A stretch of 64,000 bases of DNA, taken from the NCBI RefSeq assembly GCF_018918285.1, contig NZ_JAHLQF010000004.1:186001-250000 (forward strand), read 5' to 3'. Position numbers and translations under genes: made by a program. Source of the stretch: Clostridium mobile. GTDB lineage: Bacteria > Bacillota > Clostridia > Clostridiales > Clostridiaceae. Below are positions 52,462 through 61,257 of this stretch, piece by piece; the first letter of the stretch is position 1, and each line of letters opens with the position of its first letter. Below the pieces are notes generated by a model that worked only from the letters and a program-made list of their open reading frames with translations, did no database searches and was not told the origin of the DNA.

Positions 52462-52770
52462 TTAATTATTATTTAAGATTTTTTTATACATATCTATAAA
52501 CTCTATTGCTAAATCTTTTACTGTTATGGCATTCATTAAATGATCCTGCGCATGAATCATAAGCAATGTAATCTTGACTTTTTCATCTCTTGCCTCTGAT
52601 TGAATAAGCTTTGTTTGTTCTTTGTGTGCTTCTTCTAGGCTTGTATCTGCTAATTCAATACATCTTTCAGCTTTTTTAAAATCACCTGCTTTTGCATGAA
52701 CTATAGATTCCATAGAAAGACTTCTAGCCTCTCCGCTATAAGATATTATTTTAAATATTATATTCTCCAT
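52462..52770 (-). CDS. PTS lactose/cellobiose-type IIA component
   Basis: A 102-aa helical-bundle phosphocarrier of the Lac/Chb family. The active histidine is probably in MLLIHAQDHLMNA-type sequence, here TLLMIHAQDHLMNA (about 70-83). The N-terminal helix SYSGEARSLSMESIVHAKAGD is also typical. It passes phosphate from HPr to the IIB at 55549. The gene is separated from IIB and IIC by the GH4 gene. Confidence 0.92.
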   Translation of the reverse strand: MENIIFKIISYSGEARSLSMESIVHAKAGDFKKAERCIELADTSLEEAHKEQTKLIQSEARDEKVKITLLMIHAQDHLMNAITVKDLAIEFIDMYKKILNNN

Positions 52771-52783
52771 TTTTAATTCCTCC

Positions 52784-54091
52784 CTACTTAAATTGAGGTA
52801 AATATTCCTTATTTTTATCTAATATATCTTTTAGTAATTTTTTAGTAATATTTATTGAACCGCCTAGTGGATTATTGATTAATGCTAAAAAAGCTTGATT
52901 ATAATCTCCATTTACTGCCGCTTCTATTGTAAGAATTTCGTAGAGCTTTATCTGTTGCACAAGACCCTTTACAGAATTTAGTAAAGCCCCTGATGATATA
53001 GGTACTGCTCCAGTTTTATTTACAATGGCATTTGTTTCTATAACAGAATTATATGGTAAATCTAATATAGCTCCATTGTTTTTTACATTTACAGTATGAA
53101 TTTCATTTTTATCATTATATATAGCACTCATAAGAGAAACTGCTGCTTCTGAATAATATGCACCTCCTCTTTTATCTAACTCTGATGGTTTTTCATCAAG
53201 GTTCTCGTCATCATATATTTTAAATAATTTATTTTCTATCTCCATTACTTGTTTCGCTCTAGTTCCTTCTCCTCTTTTTATACTTTCTAACTCTTCTTTT
53301 AAAACTTCATCTTTCATATAAAAATATCTATGATAAGGACAAGGAATCATATTTAAACATTTCAAAAATTCTTCATTCCATTTTAAATCAGGAATATTAT
53401 TCATATTTATAGAAGCACCATTAGAAAGCCTTTCGATTATCTCTCTTGTTATATCTTTACCATCAAGATAAACAGATTTTCCATAAACCATATGATTAAG
53501 TCCTAAAAAATCTATTCTTATTCTATTTACTTCTACATCAAGTAATTTTCCAATATTATTTTTCATTGTTATTGGAACATTACATACTCCAATAGCTTTA
53601 ACTTTTGTATGATTTAAGACAGTTTCAGTAATAATTCCTGCTGGATTTGTGAAATTAATTAAAAATGCATCTGGAGCTAACTCACTAATATCTTTACATA
53701 TATCAAGTATCACTGGTATTGTTCTGAGTGCTTTAATAAATCCTCCTACTCCAGTAGTTTCTTGACCAATGAGATCATACTTTAATGGCATTGTCTCATC
53801 CTTTGATCTTGCTTCTAGCCCTCCTACCCTAAATTGAGCAACAACAAAATCTGCATCTTTTATAGCTTCTCTTCTATTTAAAGTTGAAGTTATTTTCGTT
53901 TTGATATTATGTTTATTTAACATTCTTAAAGAAAGTTTGCTAATTATATCAAGTTTCCATTTTCCCTCTTGTATATCTACTAATGCTATTTCTCTTACAG
54001 GGAATTCCTCAATTCTTTGTATTATTCCATGAATAAGTTCCGGAGTATAACTACTACCTCCACCAATTACAGCAATTTTAATACCTTCCAT
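52784..54091 (-). CDS. 6-phospho-beta-glucosidase-type enzyme, glycoside hydrolase family 4
   Basis: A 435-aa NAD- and metal-dependent glycosidase. The nucleotide loop is VIGGGSSYTPELI (about 8-20). GQETTGVGGFIKALR (about 108-122), NFTNPAGIITE (about 145-155) and the metal-binding cysteine in GVCNVPITM (about 170-178) are the GH4 landmarks, with a conserved His in GLNHMVYG (about 200-207). GH4 opens beta-linked 6-phospho-disaccharides by an oxidation-elimination mechanism. In this operon the substrate is probably chitobiose 6-phosphate or a related amino-sugar disaccharide, as with ChbF, although cellobiose cannot be excluded. It lies 119 bp after the IIC gene, beyond two hairpins. Confidence 0.9.
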   Translation of the reverse strand: MEGIKIAVIGGGSSYTPELIHGIIQRIEEFPVREIALVDIQEGKWKLDIISKLSLRMLNKHNIKTKITSTLNRREAIKDADFVVAQFRVGGLEARSKDETMPLKYDLIGQETTGVGGFIKALRTIPVILDICKDISELAPDAFLINFTNPAGIITETVLNHTKVKAIGVCNVPITMKNNIGKLLDVEVNRIRIDFLGLNHMVYGKSVYLDGKDITREIIERLSNGASINMNNIPDLKWNEEFLKCLNMIPCPYHRYFYMKDEVLKEELESIKRGEGTRAKQVMEIENKLFKIYDDENLDEKPSELDKRGGAYYSEAAVSLMSAIYNDKNEIHTVNVKNNGAILDLPYNSVIETNAIVNKTGAVPISSGALLNSVKGLVQQIKLYEILTIEAAVNGDYNQAFLALINNPLGGSINITKKLLKDILDKNKEYLPQFK

Positions 54092-54124
54092 GTTTCCCCC
54101 TCCAATTGTATAATTGTATAATAC

Positions 54125-54202
54125 TTTTCCTTTAAATAGGAAAGCAGTTTTTTTGAATTATGCATGGAATTTACAATGAATATTGTAGATTCCATGCATA
54201 GT
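54125..54202 (-). promoter_or_regulatory. Two intercistronic hairpins between IIC and GH4 genes
   Basis: TATGCATGGAAT (54159-54170) pairs with ATTCCATGCATA (54189-54200), with TACAAT/ATTGTA extending it to a long stem; a smaller TTTCC/GGAAA hairpin lies at 54126-54143. No U tract follows on the minus strand. They could be mRNA processing or stability elements that set unequal amounts of the two products. Confidence 0.55.
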
Positions 54203-54210
54203 TTTAAACC

Positions 54211-55512
54211 TTAACCTTTTATACTATTATCTGTTTCTTTCACAATAGTTTCAGATTTTTTATCATCAATTCTTTCTGCTAAAACAATGAAAGGAATATA
54301 TATAATCACACCGATAACAAGATTTACTATTTGCAATATGGAACCCCTAATTGATCCAGTTGCAATCCATCCACTAATTAAAGGTGGTGTTGTCCATGGT
54401 ACCATAGCAATAGTATGAGGAACTAGCCCTGTGGCAATAGCAATATAGCTTATTATTGTTAATAGCACTGGTGTTAAAATAAATGGTATTATAAATGCTG
54501 GATTTAATACAATAGGCATACCGTATATCATAGATTCATTTATATTAAATAATCCTGGTCCTAATGAAAGATTAGCCATATTTCTATGATGCTTACGCTT
54601 TGAAGCTATATAAATAGCAATTATCAAACAAATTGTTGCACCTGAACCTCCCATATATACAAAAGCATCGAAGAATGGTTTTGTAACGATATTTGGTATA
54701 GCCGTTCCAGCTACAGCAGCTGCCATATTCTTCTCAAGTGCTGGAAGATAAACTGCTTGCATAACTGGTTCTAATATATTTGAACCATGTAATCCAAAGA
54801 ACCAGAATAAATGATTTAAAAGTGCAATTAATATTGCTGACCAAAGTGTATTTGCTACAGCTTCTAAAGGTGCTTGTAGTGCATCATAAATCAATTTATG
54901 AATATCATCTACTCCAATTACAGCAAATAAAATTTTAATTACTGAAAATATAGCTATTGTTATCATAACCGGTAATAATGATGCAAAGGATTTAGAAACT
55001 GCTGGCGGAACATTATCTGGCATTTTAATAATAAGTGACTTCTTTCTTCTTAGCCTTACAAATATTTCTGTAGAGATAATTGCTACAATTATTGCTAAGA
55101 ATAATCCTACTCCTCCAGCTGCACTATAAGGTATTCCAGAACCATCTGCTGTAGGTTTTGTTATAGCTAATAATGCTGCAAAAGCTACAACACCTGCTGT
55201 AAGTCCATCAGATTCATAGGACTTTGCAAGATTATAAGCTATAGTAAATACCACAAGAAAAGACATTATAGCAAAAGATCCTGACCAAATATTTCCTCCA
55301 AAACTTTTCCACGATTCACCAAACACATTAGTCATAAAATTTTGATATGCTGGTATTGGTAATGCATTGATTAATGTAGCTAATGAACCCGCTATAATTA
55401 GCGGCATTAAAGTTACGAATCCATCTCTTATGGCTACAAGATGTCTTTGAGCACCTATTCTCCCTGCTATAGGGACAAAATGTTCTTCCATAAAACTAAT
55501 AAATTTTTTCAT
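54211..55512 (-). CDS. PTS lactose/cellobiose-type IIC permease
   Basis: A 433-aa membrane component that carries the sugar across while IIB phosphorylates it. About ten hydrophobic segments are visible. The start MKKFISFMEEHFVPIAGRIGAQRHLVAIRDGF and the later NHLFWFFGLHGSN and LGPGLFNINESMIYGMPI are signature parts of the ChbC/CelB family. The start has GGGGGGGTAAAAA upstream. Paired IIB and IIA are in the same operon. Substrate is a beta-linked disaccharide, probably of GlcNAc, judged from the enzymes that follow. Confidence 0.94.
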   Translation of the reverse strand: MKKFISFMEEHFVPIAGRIGAQRHLVAIRDGFVTLMPLIIAGSLATLINALPIPAYQNFMTNVFGESWKSFGGNIWSGSFAIMSFLVVFTIAYNLAKSYESDGLTAGVVAFAALLAITKPTADGSGIPYSAAGGVGLFLAIIVAIISTEIFVRLRRKKSLIIKMPDNVPPAVSKSFASLLPVMITIAIFSVIKILFAVIGVDDIHKLIYDALQAPLEAVANTLWSAILIALLNHLFWFFGLHGSNILEPVMQAVYLPALEKNMAAAVAGTAIPNIVTKPFFDAFVYMGGSGATICLIIAIYIASKRKHHRNMANLSLGPGLFNINESMIYGMPIVLNPAFIIPFILTPVLLTIISYIAIATGLVPHTIAMVPWTTPPLISGWIATGSIRGSILQIVNLVIGVIIYIPFIVLAERIDDKKSETIVKETDNSIKG

Positions 55513-55548
55513 TTTTTACCCCCCCAATATTTATAAAAGAGATTTTAT

Positions 55549-55851
55549 TTACTTAATCATATCGATAGCTTGCTTTAATACTGCCTCTCCATTCATAGTT
55601 CCATATAAAATACTATCAATGACTTTTACTGGTATTCCTTTTGGTACCATTAATTTCTCCATCTTTTTAAGCAAATATCTAACTTGAGGTCCAAGTAAAA
55701 CCACATCTACATCTTCATGATTTTTCACATCTGCTTCTCCTACTGCAAATATTTCAACTTTTAAGTTTTCTTTAGTTGCAGCATCCTCCATCTTTTTTAC
55801 TAGTAAACTAGTAGACATTCCTGCACAGCAAACCAACATTATTTTTTTCAT
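55549..55851 (-). CDS. PTS lactose/cellobiose-type IIB component
   Basis: A 100-aa phosphocarrier. The phospho-cysteine lies in VCCAGMSTSLLVKKM (about 7-21), the P-loop-like motif of the Chb/Cel IIB family. VVLLGPQVRYLLKKM (about 50-64) is also conserved. It receives phosphate from IIA and gives it to the sugar in IIC. It lies between the kinase gene and IIC, 36 bp upstream of IIC. Confidence 0.95.
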   Translation of the reverse strand: MKKIMLVCCAGMSTSLLVKKMEDAATKENLKVEIFAVGEADVKNHEDVDVVLLGPQVRYLLKKMEKLMVPKGIPVKVIDSILYGTMNGEAVLKQAIDMIK

Positions 55852-55866
55852 AATTTCCTCTCCTTT

Positions 55867-56775
55867 TTAATATCCATTACTTTTTAAGGCTAAATTTAAT
55901 GCACCATGGGCTGAGTCGTCATAAGGAGTATGAATTATTATTCTAGGGAATTCATCATTTATCTTTTTCTTTAATAAATTATTCATAAGAGATGATTTTA
56001 AAAGTATGCTGCCTCCAAAACTTAGTTGAAAATTCTGAATTTTAATTTTAAATGAAAGAGTTTTAACTATTTTAAATAAGTCCTCTACTGCTTTATCTAC
56101 AATATCTCTAGAAATTTTATCGGAATAATAGCTTTCTAATACAAGAGGTGCAAGGTCCGCAATATATTGTTTTTTTGAATTATAAATAAATGGTATAAGT
56201 TCTTCATAGTTTGAAATTTCAAGAGTTTTACTTACCTTTTCCCATAGTATAGTTTCTTCACTTCTTCCATCGTAGCTTTCCATTATCTTCTTTAAAGCAT
56301 CCCTTCCAATAGCAAATCCACTTCCATCATCATCAATTATGTGTCCCCAGCCTCCCACTCTAACCGCATTCCCATGAATATCAATGCCATAGGATATTGA
56401 GCCAGTACCACTAATTAAAATGGCACCTTTCATGTCACCATTTGCACCAACCAAAGTAGTTATGGAGTCATTAAATATTAATAATTTATTTTTATAACCT
56501 AATGCCTTAAAAATATTCCTTAAAAGGTTTTCATCCTCCTCACAGTCAACTCCAGCTCCGCCTAAACATATTGCGATAATATTATCTTTATCAATATTGT
56601 GTTTATTATAAAAATAAGTAAACATAGAGCTGAATACTTCTTCTGTTTGCTTTACGCCTATACTGTGATAATTTGTAGGACCAGATTTAAAACTGTCTAT
56701 AACTTCATTATTGCAGTTTCCTAAAAGGCAAATAGTTTTGGTGCCGCCTCCATCAATTCCAATATAATAACCCAT
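55867..56775 (-). CDS. N-acetylglucosamine kinase-like protein (BadF/BadG/BcrA/BcrD ATPase family)
   Basis: A 302-aa ATP-dependent sugar kinase of the ASKHA fold. The phosphate-1 loop is IGIDGGGTKTICLLGN (about 4-19). AICLGGAGVDCEED, the phosphate-2-like segment ILISGTGSISYG, and GGWGHIIDDDGSGFAIGRDAL (given in parts) are typical of GlcNAc/MurNAc kinases. The frame extends to 56802, but AAGGAGGATTAT precedes the ATG at 56775. Inside the operon it could phosphorylate the non-phosphorylated sugar released when GH4 or DUF871 splits a 6-phospho-disaccharide, giving GlcNAc 6-phosphate for NagA. Confidence 0.9.
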   Translation of the reverse strand: MGYYIGIDGGGTKTICLLGNCNNEVIDSFKSGPTNYHSIGVKQTEEVFSSMFTYFYNKHNIDKDNIIAICLGGAGVDCEEDENLLRNIFKALGYKNKLLIFNDSITTLVGANGDMKGAILISGTGSISYGIDIHGNAVRVGGWGHIIDDDGSGFAIGRDALKKIMESYDGRSEETILWEKVSKTLEISNYEELIPFIYNSKKQYIADLAPLVLESYYSDKISRDIVDKAVEDLFKIVKTLSFKIKIQNFQLSFGGSILLKSSLMNNLLKKKINDEFPRIIIHTPYDDSAHGALNLALKSNGY

Positions 56776-56808
56776 ATAATCCTCCTTCTCGTAATGGGAC
56801 ATTAATTG

Positions 56809-57075
56809 TTATTCATTAAGTAAAGTTTTATTGAATAATTCTTCTAGTTCATTGAATGCTCTTGTCTCGTCTTCTCCATCTATTAAGACAGATATAATGT
56901 CCTCCCTTTCTGCCCCAATACTTAAAACTCCTATTATACTTTTTGCATTTACTGATCTTCCATCTTTTTCAATGGTAATGTTAGATTTAAATCGTTGTGT
57001 CAAATTAACCAATGCAGCTGCTGGCCGTGCATGAAGCCCTGATTTACTTTTTACCGTTACATTTAATTTTTTCAT
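56809..57075 (-). CDS. ptsH: Phosphocarrier protein HPr
   Basis: An 88-aa PTS phosphocarrier of normal length. His15 is in KSGLHARPAAALVNL, and the regulatory Ser46 region is VNAKSIIGVLSIGA, so it could be phosphorylated both by enzyme I and by HPr kinase. The start has AAGGAGGTAAGCT upstream. It is the first gene of the sigma-54 operon, 29 bp after the -12 element. With enzyme I as last gene, the operon brings its own general PTS proteins. Confidence 0.95.
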   Translation of the reverse strand: MKKLNVTVKSKSGLHARPAAALVNLTQRFKSNITIEKDGRSVNAKSIIGVLSIGAEREDIISVLIDGEDETRAFNELEELFNKTLLNE

Positions 57076-57103
57076 AGCTTACCTCCTTTACACTAATAAT
57101 TAA

Positions 57104-57119
57104 AGCAAATACCGTGCCA
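57104..57119 (-). promoter_or_regulatory. Sigma-54 promoter of the amino-sugar PTS operon
   Basis: Minus strand TGGCAC-GGTAT-TTGCT is an essentially perfect -24/-12 element, 29 bp before the ptsH start codon. The LevR-like sigma-54 activator encoded just upstream is its expected partner. I found no clear repeated activator site in 57120-57276. Confidence 0.93.
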
Positions 57120-57276
57120 AAACTTTTGTTTATATATAACAGCTTTAAATTTTCTTCTTTATCAATAATAAATAGCTTCTTTCAACAGCTTAAAGCGTAA
57201 ATATTCTTACTTCAGCTATGAAATAAAGTTAACTAAGTACTAATTTTATTTAAAGGATTAAAATATATTTATGTAC

Positions 57277-57312
57277 AAAAATAGTGTGTATATTCAATTA
57301 CACACTATTTTT
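57277..57312 (-). terminator. Terminator of the LevR-like regulator gene
   Basis: Minus strand AAATAGTGTGTA pairs with TACACACTATTT around an 8-nt loop, followed by TTG. It lies about 30 bp after the regulator stop codon. Confidence 0.75.
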
Positions 57313-57340
57313 ATATGCTACACAGATTACACTGAAAACA

Positions 57341-60034
57341 CTAATCTGATTCATTATACATAAACATGCGGCAAATATAAGTCAATTCATTATCTCCAAT
57401 TTTTACATCATATTGCTCTTCAAGATTTCTCAAGCTTTGTTTTATTTGCACAATTTCTCTGCTGTATTCATTCATAAATTCTTCCAAACCTTTGAATGTC
57501 GATTCTCCACCGCCATTTTTAAGTTTATCTATTAAAAAGCACATGTGAATTATTATTCCTATTTCCACTTCATCACTAATAACTTTTTTTAATTGGGCTT
57601 TTATATCTTCAATTGCTTGTTTTACATCCTCAACAATTCTCTCAGAGCCCTCAAAGTTTAAATGTTCTTTAAGTGATGAACTGATTTTAGTATAGTTATT
57701 ATTAGTTTCAATTATCTCTTTTAGAGTATTTATTCCACTGTCTATTAATAAATCTTTAGCAGATATAAATTGTATGTCATCTATATGAATTTTTACCGTT
57801 CCAACTATAGCTAAAATATTATAATTTTCTTTGTAGTAATCTATTGAACTTAAAAATTCTCTTCTATTTATAATATTCATTGGAATTATCTCTATATTTT
57901 CAAGATTTGACAACTTTTCGTAAATAACTCTTTTTAATCTTTCTGCTGCCCCATCTCCAGTAAAGCAAGCAGTTATTATAATGTTTTTCTTTTTTATATT
58001 GGTTTTTCTAATTATTCTTCTTGTAGAATAATTGTTTTCTCTACAACTTTCATATATCTCAATTAAATCTCTGCCTAAAACTGCTTTTCTTAAGGCTTCA
58101 ATTACTATAGGTGTACTTACTCCGTCTACAGTTTTAGCAACTATCCCTGTTTCTTCATATATCATATCTCCAAAGTTTACTAAGGATCCCATATCTACTA
58201 AAAGTAACACCCCCTTGCCTTTATTTATCTCTTCAACCTTCTCTTTTGCTCGTTTATACGCCTCTTCTACATTCATATTTAAAGGCATGTCCAAGGCAGC
58301 TCCGTGATTTATCCCAATCAATTCATTAGCCACTTGAAGCATACTACTAGCTGTACTATTCCCATGAAACATCACAAGTACTCCAACTTTATCCTTATCT
58401 TCACTTTCTAATTCAAAAGAACTTGCTGCTAAAAACATGGCAATATAACCTATTTCATCAAGAGGTGTTTCAATATGAAAATTATTATCAATAACTTTCG
58501 CCATCTCCATAGCTATTAAAAATTCTTCATTATATTTTGCTCTTATAAAATTTAACTTTGGGTTATATATCTTATTTCCATTTTCAATTCTTTTTACGCT
58601 TCCATTTAAATGTAATGCAAAAGCAAAATATAGATTTTCATCATATTCTCTATATAATTTGTTTTGTGCATAATTTAATATATAATCCACTGTATTAACT
58701 ATCTTTTCTCCAATTATATTTATTATTTCATCTCTATTAACCTTCAATGTCATATCTTCAATATGTTTTTTAAAATGACTTTCTATATCAATATTAAGAA
58801 TTTGATTAATTTCATTGTCTTGAATACCGGATGCCTTTAAACTTTGAAGTTTTCTTTCTATATCATCATAAAAATCTCCTTGTCCTTTATGACTCTGTCC
58901 TAAGTTTTTATATTCTTTTTCCTTATAGTAAAATTTAAGAACTTCTCCACTACTTTTTAAAATATTATTTATTTCTTCTCTATTGTTTTTTATCTTTAAA
59001 ATTCCTCTTTTCACATAGCTAGGTAAATCTTCTTGAGTGATTACTATATAATTCTTTTTTTGAGCTTTATAATTCAAAAAGGCCTTTGCACAAGCTAACT
59101 GTATATCACTTTTCAATTGTCCTACATTATTGGGACAATCATATAATAACAAAGATTCTAAAGAGTTTCGATTTATATATATACTTTTAGCCAATCTTTT
59201 TGACTCATCTTTTATAAATAATTCAATAAGCCTATACCTTTCTTTCATAGATCTATTCATCAAGGTTGGTAAGGTTATTATCATTGGGATTCTTCTAGTA
59301 AATGTACTTAAAAGATAAGATTGAGGATTTTCTGTAGTCGCTGCTATTATTTGAACTGATACTTGTTCTTTTTTTTCTGTTTCTCCTAAAGCTCTAAAAT
59401 ATCCTTTATCTATAAATGTAAAAAGAATTTCTTGCCCATGAGGAGGTAATCTGTGTACCTCGTCAAGAAATATAATTCCACCATCAGCTTTTTTTAGTAA
59501 TCCTTCTCTATCTTTATCTGCACCAGTATAAGCACCCTTTTTTACTCCAAAAATATAAGCTATCAAAAGCTGAGGATTATCTGCGTAGTCTGCACAATTA
59601 AAATGTACAAATGGTGCTCCAGAAAAAAGCATTCCTGTTTCCACAGAAAACTTATACATAAGTTCCGCAAAAAGAGATTTTCCAACTCCAGTTTCTCCAA
59701 GTATGAGAGTATTTAATCCTCTTGGGGGATAAAGTATAGCTGCTTTTGCCTGCTGAATAGCTACTTGCAAAGTATCTTGAGCACCTATAAGACTATCCAG
59801 ACTACTATTCTTAACCTCTTCAATTTTAATCACATCTTCTTCTATGATTTTATATAGTACAGGGCGCCCTTGAATTTTTTCAAGTTTTTTTTCTGAATAA
59901 AGCTCATTAAGACATCTGCTGACATTTGCTCTATTAAGATTTAAAGTCTTACTAATATCAATAGCTGATACACCTTCTGGCATTTTTCTCTGCAATACCG
60001 AAACAGTCTGTAATATTTTATCTTTATTTCTCAA
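57341..60034 (-). CDS. LevR/ManR-like sigma-54 activator with PTS-regulation domains
   Basis: An 897-aa activator. A winged helix (about 1-60, SAIDISKTLNLNRANVSRCL) leads to an AAA+ sigma-54 domain with Walker A GETGVGKS, the GAFTGA loop as GAYTGA, and FLDEVHRLP. Then come a first PRD (about 420-530), an EIIA-Man-like domain (GVLVMFHGNSTASSMLQVA, with the phospho-histidine), an EIIB-like part (about 680-770) and a second PRD at the C terminus. PTS proteins phosphorylate these domains and so tie activity to sugar supply. The frame opens at ATG 60052, but GGAGGG lies 6 bp before TTG 60034, which is preferred. It should activate the promoter at 57104. A truncated family C repeat lies just upstream. 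Confidence 0.92.
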   Translation of the reverse strand: MRNKDKILQTVSVLQRKMPEGVSAIDISKTLNLNRANVSRCLNELYSEKKLEKIQGRPVLYKIIEEDVIKIEEVKNSSLDSLIGAQDTLQVAIQQAKAAILYPPRGLNTLILGETGVGKSLFAELMYKFSVETGMLFSGAPFVHFNCADYADNPQLLIAYIFGVKKGAYTGADKDREGLLKKADGGIIFLDEVHRLPPHGQEILFTFIDKGYFRALGETEKKEQVSVQIIAATTENPQSYLLSTFTRRIPMIITLPTLMNRSMKERYRLIELFIKDESKRLAKSIYINRNSLESLLLYDCPNNVGQLKSDIQLACAKAFLNYKAQKKNYIVITQEDLPSYVKRGILKIKNNREEINNILKSSGEVLKFYYKEKEYKNLGQSHKGQGDFYDDIERKLQSLKASGIQDNEINQILNIDIESHFKKHIEDMTLKVNRDEIINIIGEKIVNTVDYILNYAQNKLYREYDENLYFAFALHLNGSVKRIENGNKIYNPKLNFIRAKYNEEFLIAMEMAKVIDNNFHIETPLDEIGYIAMFLAASSFELESEDKDKVGVLVMFHGNSTASSMLQVANELIGINHGAALDMPLNMNVEEAYKRAKEKVEEINKGKGVLLLVDMGSLVNFGDMIYEETGIVAKTVDGVSTPIVIEALRKAVLGRDLIEIYESCRENNYSTRRIIRKTNIKKKNIIITACFTGDGAAERLKRVIYEKLSNLENIEIIPMNIINRREFLSSIDYYKENYNILAIVGTVKIHIDDIQFISAKDLLIDSGINTLKEIIETNNNYTKISSSLKEHLNFEGSERIVEDVKQAIEDIKAQLKKVISDEVEIGIIIHMCFLIDKLKNGGGESTFKGLEEFMNEYSREIVQIKQSLRNLEEQYDVKIGDNELTYICRMFMYNESD

Positions 60035-60062
60035 AACATTCCCTCCAAACATTAGTAGGAAA

Positions 60063-60095
60063 AATTTATCCGATGACTACCATCCTTAATACTAT
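60063..60095 (-). repeat. Truncated copy of structured repeat family C
   Basis: TTTATCCGATGACTACCATCCTTAATACT shares all but two positions of a 29-bp stretch with 27119-27148. The rest of the element is missing. It ends about 30 bp before the LevR-like start codon, within that gene's promoter or leader. Confidence 0.6.
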
Positions 60096-60129
60096 TATAG
60101 CACTTAAAAACAATATTAACATTATTTGT

Positions 60130-60207
60130 AAATGGATTTCAAATGCTGTAGGTTCTCCCCACTTGGAAAATTTAGATATTTTGAATTTTATTAAAGAAGA
60201 AATGTAA
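60130..60207 (+). pseudogene. Possible C-terminal remnant of an alpha/beta hydrolase
   Basis: In one plus-strand frame, this segment reads KWISNAVGSPHLENLDILNF followed by IKEEM and a stop. SPHLEN followed by a F-IKE helix is the usual tail of alpha/beta hydrolases, including the catalytic histidine. No upstream part is present. It may be the relic of a deleted gene between the LevR-like regulator and the zinc-ribbon gene. The match is short and judged by eye. Confidence 0.35.
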
Positions 60208-60261
60208 CATACTGTTGATGAGATTCCAGAGACTTGAAATTAGGTGTTTTAGACAATAAAC

Positions 60262-60293
60262 AAAAACCCCTATAAGATTAATCTTATAGGGGT
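60262..60293 (-). terminator. Terminator of the zinc-ribbon gene
   Basis: A 28-bp perfect palindrome (ACCCCTATAAGATT and its complement) followed on the minus strand by TTTT. It lies 15 bp after the stop codon of the small zinc-ribbon gene. Confidence 0.85.
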
Positions 60294-60307
60294 ATAGCAT
60301 TCAAAAA

Positions 60308-60475
60308 TTATCTTCTGAATCCTCTGTTGTTGTTTTGTTGCTTTCTTGCTCTTCTGCAATCAGCACATCTTTGTGGTTCGTTTTCGAATCCTTTTTCTTT
60401 GTAGAACGCTTGTTCTCCTTCAGTGAATATGAATTCTTTTCCGCAGTCTTTACATACTAATGTTTTATCTGCCAT
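60308..60475 (-). CDS. Small zinc-ribbon domain protein
   Basis: A 55-aa protein starting MADKTLVCKDCGKEF. Two CxxC pairs (Cys8/Cys11 and Cys37/Cys40) form a zinc ribbon; the tail is basic and asparagine/arginine-rich (RRARKQQNNNRGFRR), suggesting nucleic-acid binding. This kind of small zinc-ribbon protein is common in clostridia and has no settled function. The ATG is preceded by GGGAGGAATGTTGAA, and a strong terminator follows the stop, so it is a complete single-gene unit. The gene is short enough to be missed by length cut-offs. Confidence 0.88.
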   Translation of the reverse strand: MADKTLVCKDCGKEFIFTEGEQAFYKEKGFENEPQRCADCRRARKQQNNNRGFRR

Positions 60476-60643
60476 TTCAACATTCCTCCCTTTTGATTCA
60501 AGATTTAAAACATGACTAACCTACTTTCCTCAAAATGGGAATGTTGTTCATCACTTAAATCTTTTTCAATAATACGTTAGATTTCTTCTAACTTTTACAT
60601 CATAACATATAACTCTTTCTCAGTCAATATGTTTTCTGCTTTT

Positions 60644-61225
60644 TTAGAAAAATTTATCAATAATTTTTTCCGCTAATCTTTTTTCTATATTGGCTCTATT
60701 TATAAGGGTAAGTACTAGTAATATCAACTTAATATATTCTTCATCTTCTTTAAAATTATCCGCTTTTTCGTTGATAATATGTACTAATTCATTCAATTGT
60801 TCCTGAGCTACTTTTTCTTGACTTTGTTTAATTTCCAAAAAATTTTGATATAGGTTTTCAACTGTTGACAGGTTACTTTCTTCTTGTTGTGGAATCTTTG
60901 AAATATGATTAAATAAAGTGCTAATATCAGCTAAAGATAAATTTTGCTTTAAATTATATATTAAATTTAATAGTATTATCTGCTCTTTATTATACTTTTT
61001 TCCCTTTACTGGCGGAAGAATCTTAGCTTTAGCATAGTTATTTATCATAGTTTTTGTCATTATTTTTTCATCTTTATTTCTTCTTAAATTATTAAGCTTC
61101 ATTTCAAATAAAGTAATAACTTGATCCATATATAAATCAATATCTGGAATATCAGAAAGATTAATATCCTCAAAAGAAGTAACTTCATTAATTACTTCAT
61201 ATATTTCTTCTTCTCTAAATGCCAC
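60644..61225 (-). CDS. DUF1836 family protein, probable DNA-binding regulator
   Basis: A 193-aa protein of the DUF1836 family. An N-terminal helical part is followed by TKTMINNYAKAKILPPVKGKKYNKEQIILL in sections (about 57-86), which resembles the winged helix of MerR-like proteins, then a helical C-terminal domain. The frame opens at GTG 61234, but GAGGTGAT precedes the GTG at 61225, giving MAFREEE. Upstream of it lie five copies of TTAATAYT, four of them exactly 10 bp apart, overlapping the promoter region. This suggests cooperative binding on one face of DNA and possible self-regulation. Target genes are unknown. Confidence 0.8.
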   Translation of the reverse strand: MAFREEEIYEVINEVTSFEDINLSDIPDIDLYMDQVITLFEMKLNNLRRNKDEKIMTKTMINNYAKAKILPPVKGKKYNKEQIILLNLIYNLKQNLSLADISTLFNHISKIPQQEESNLSTVENLYQNFLEIKQSQEKVAQEQLNELVHIINEKADNFKEDEEYIKLILLVLTLINRANIEKRLAEKIIDKFF

Positions 61226-61257
61226 TCCTATCACCTCATAGTATAATTATATAGTAT

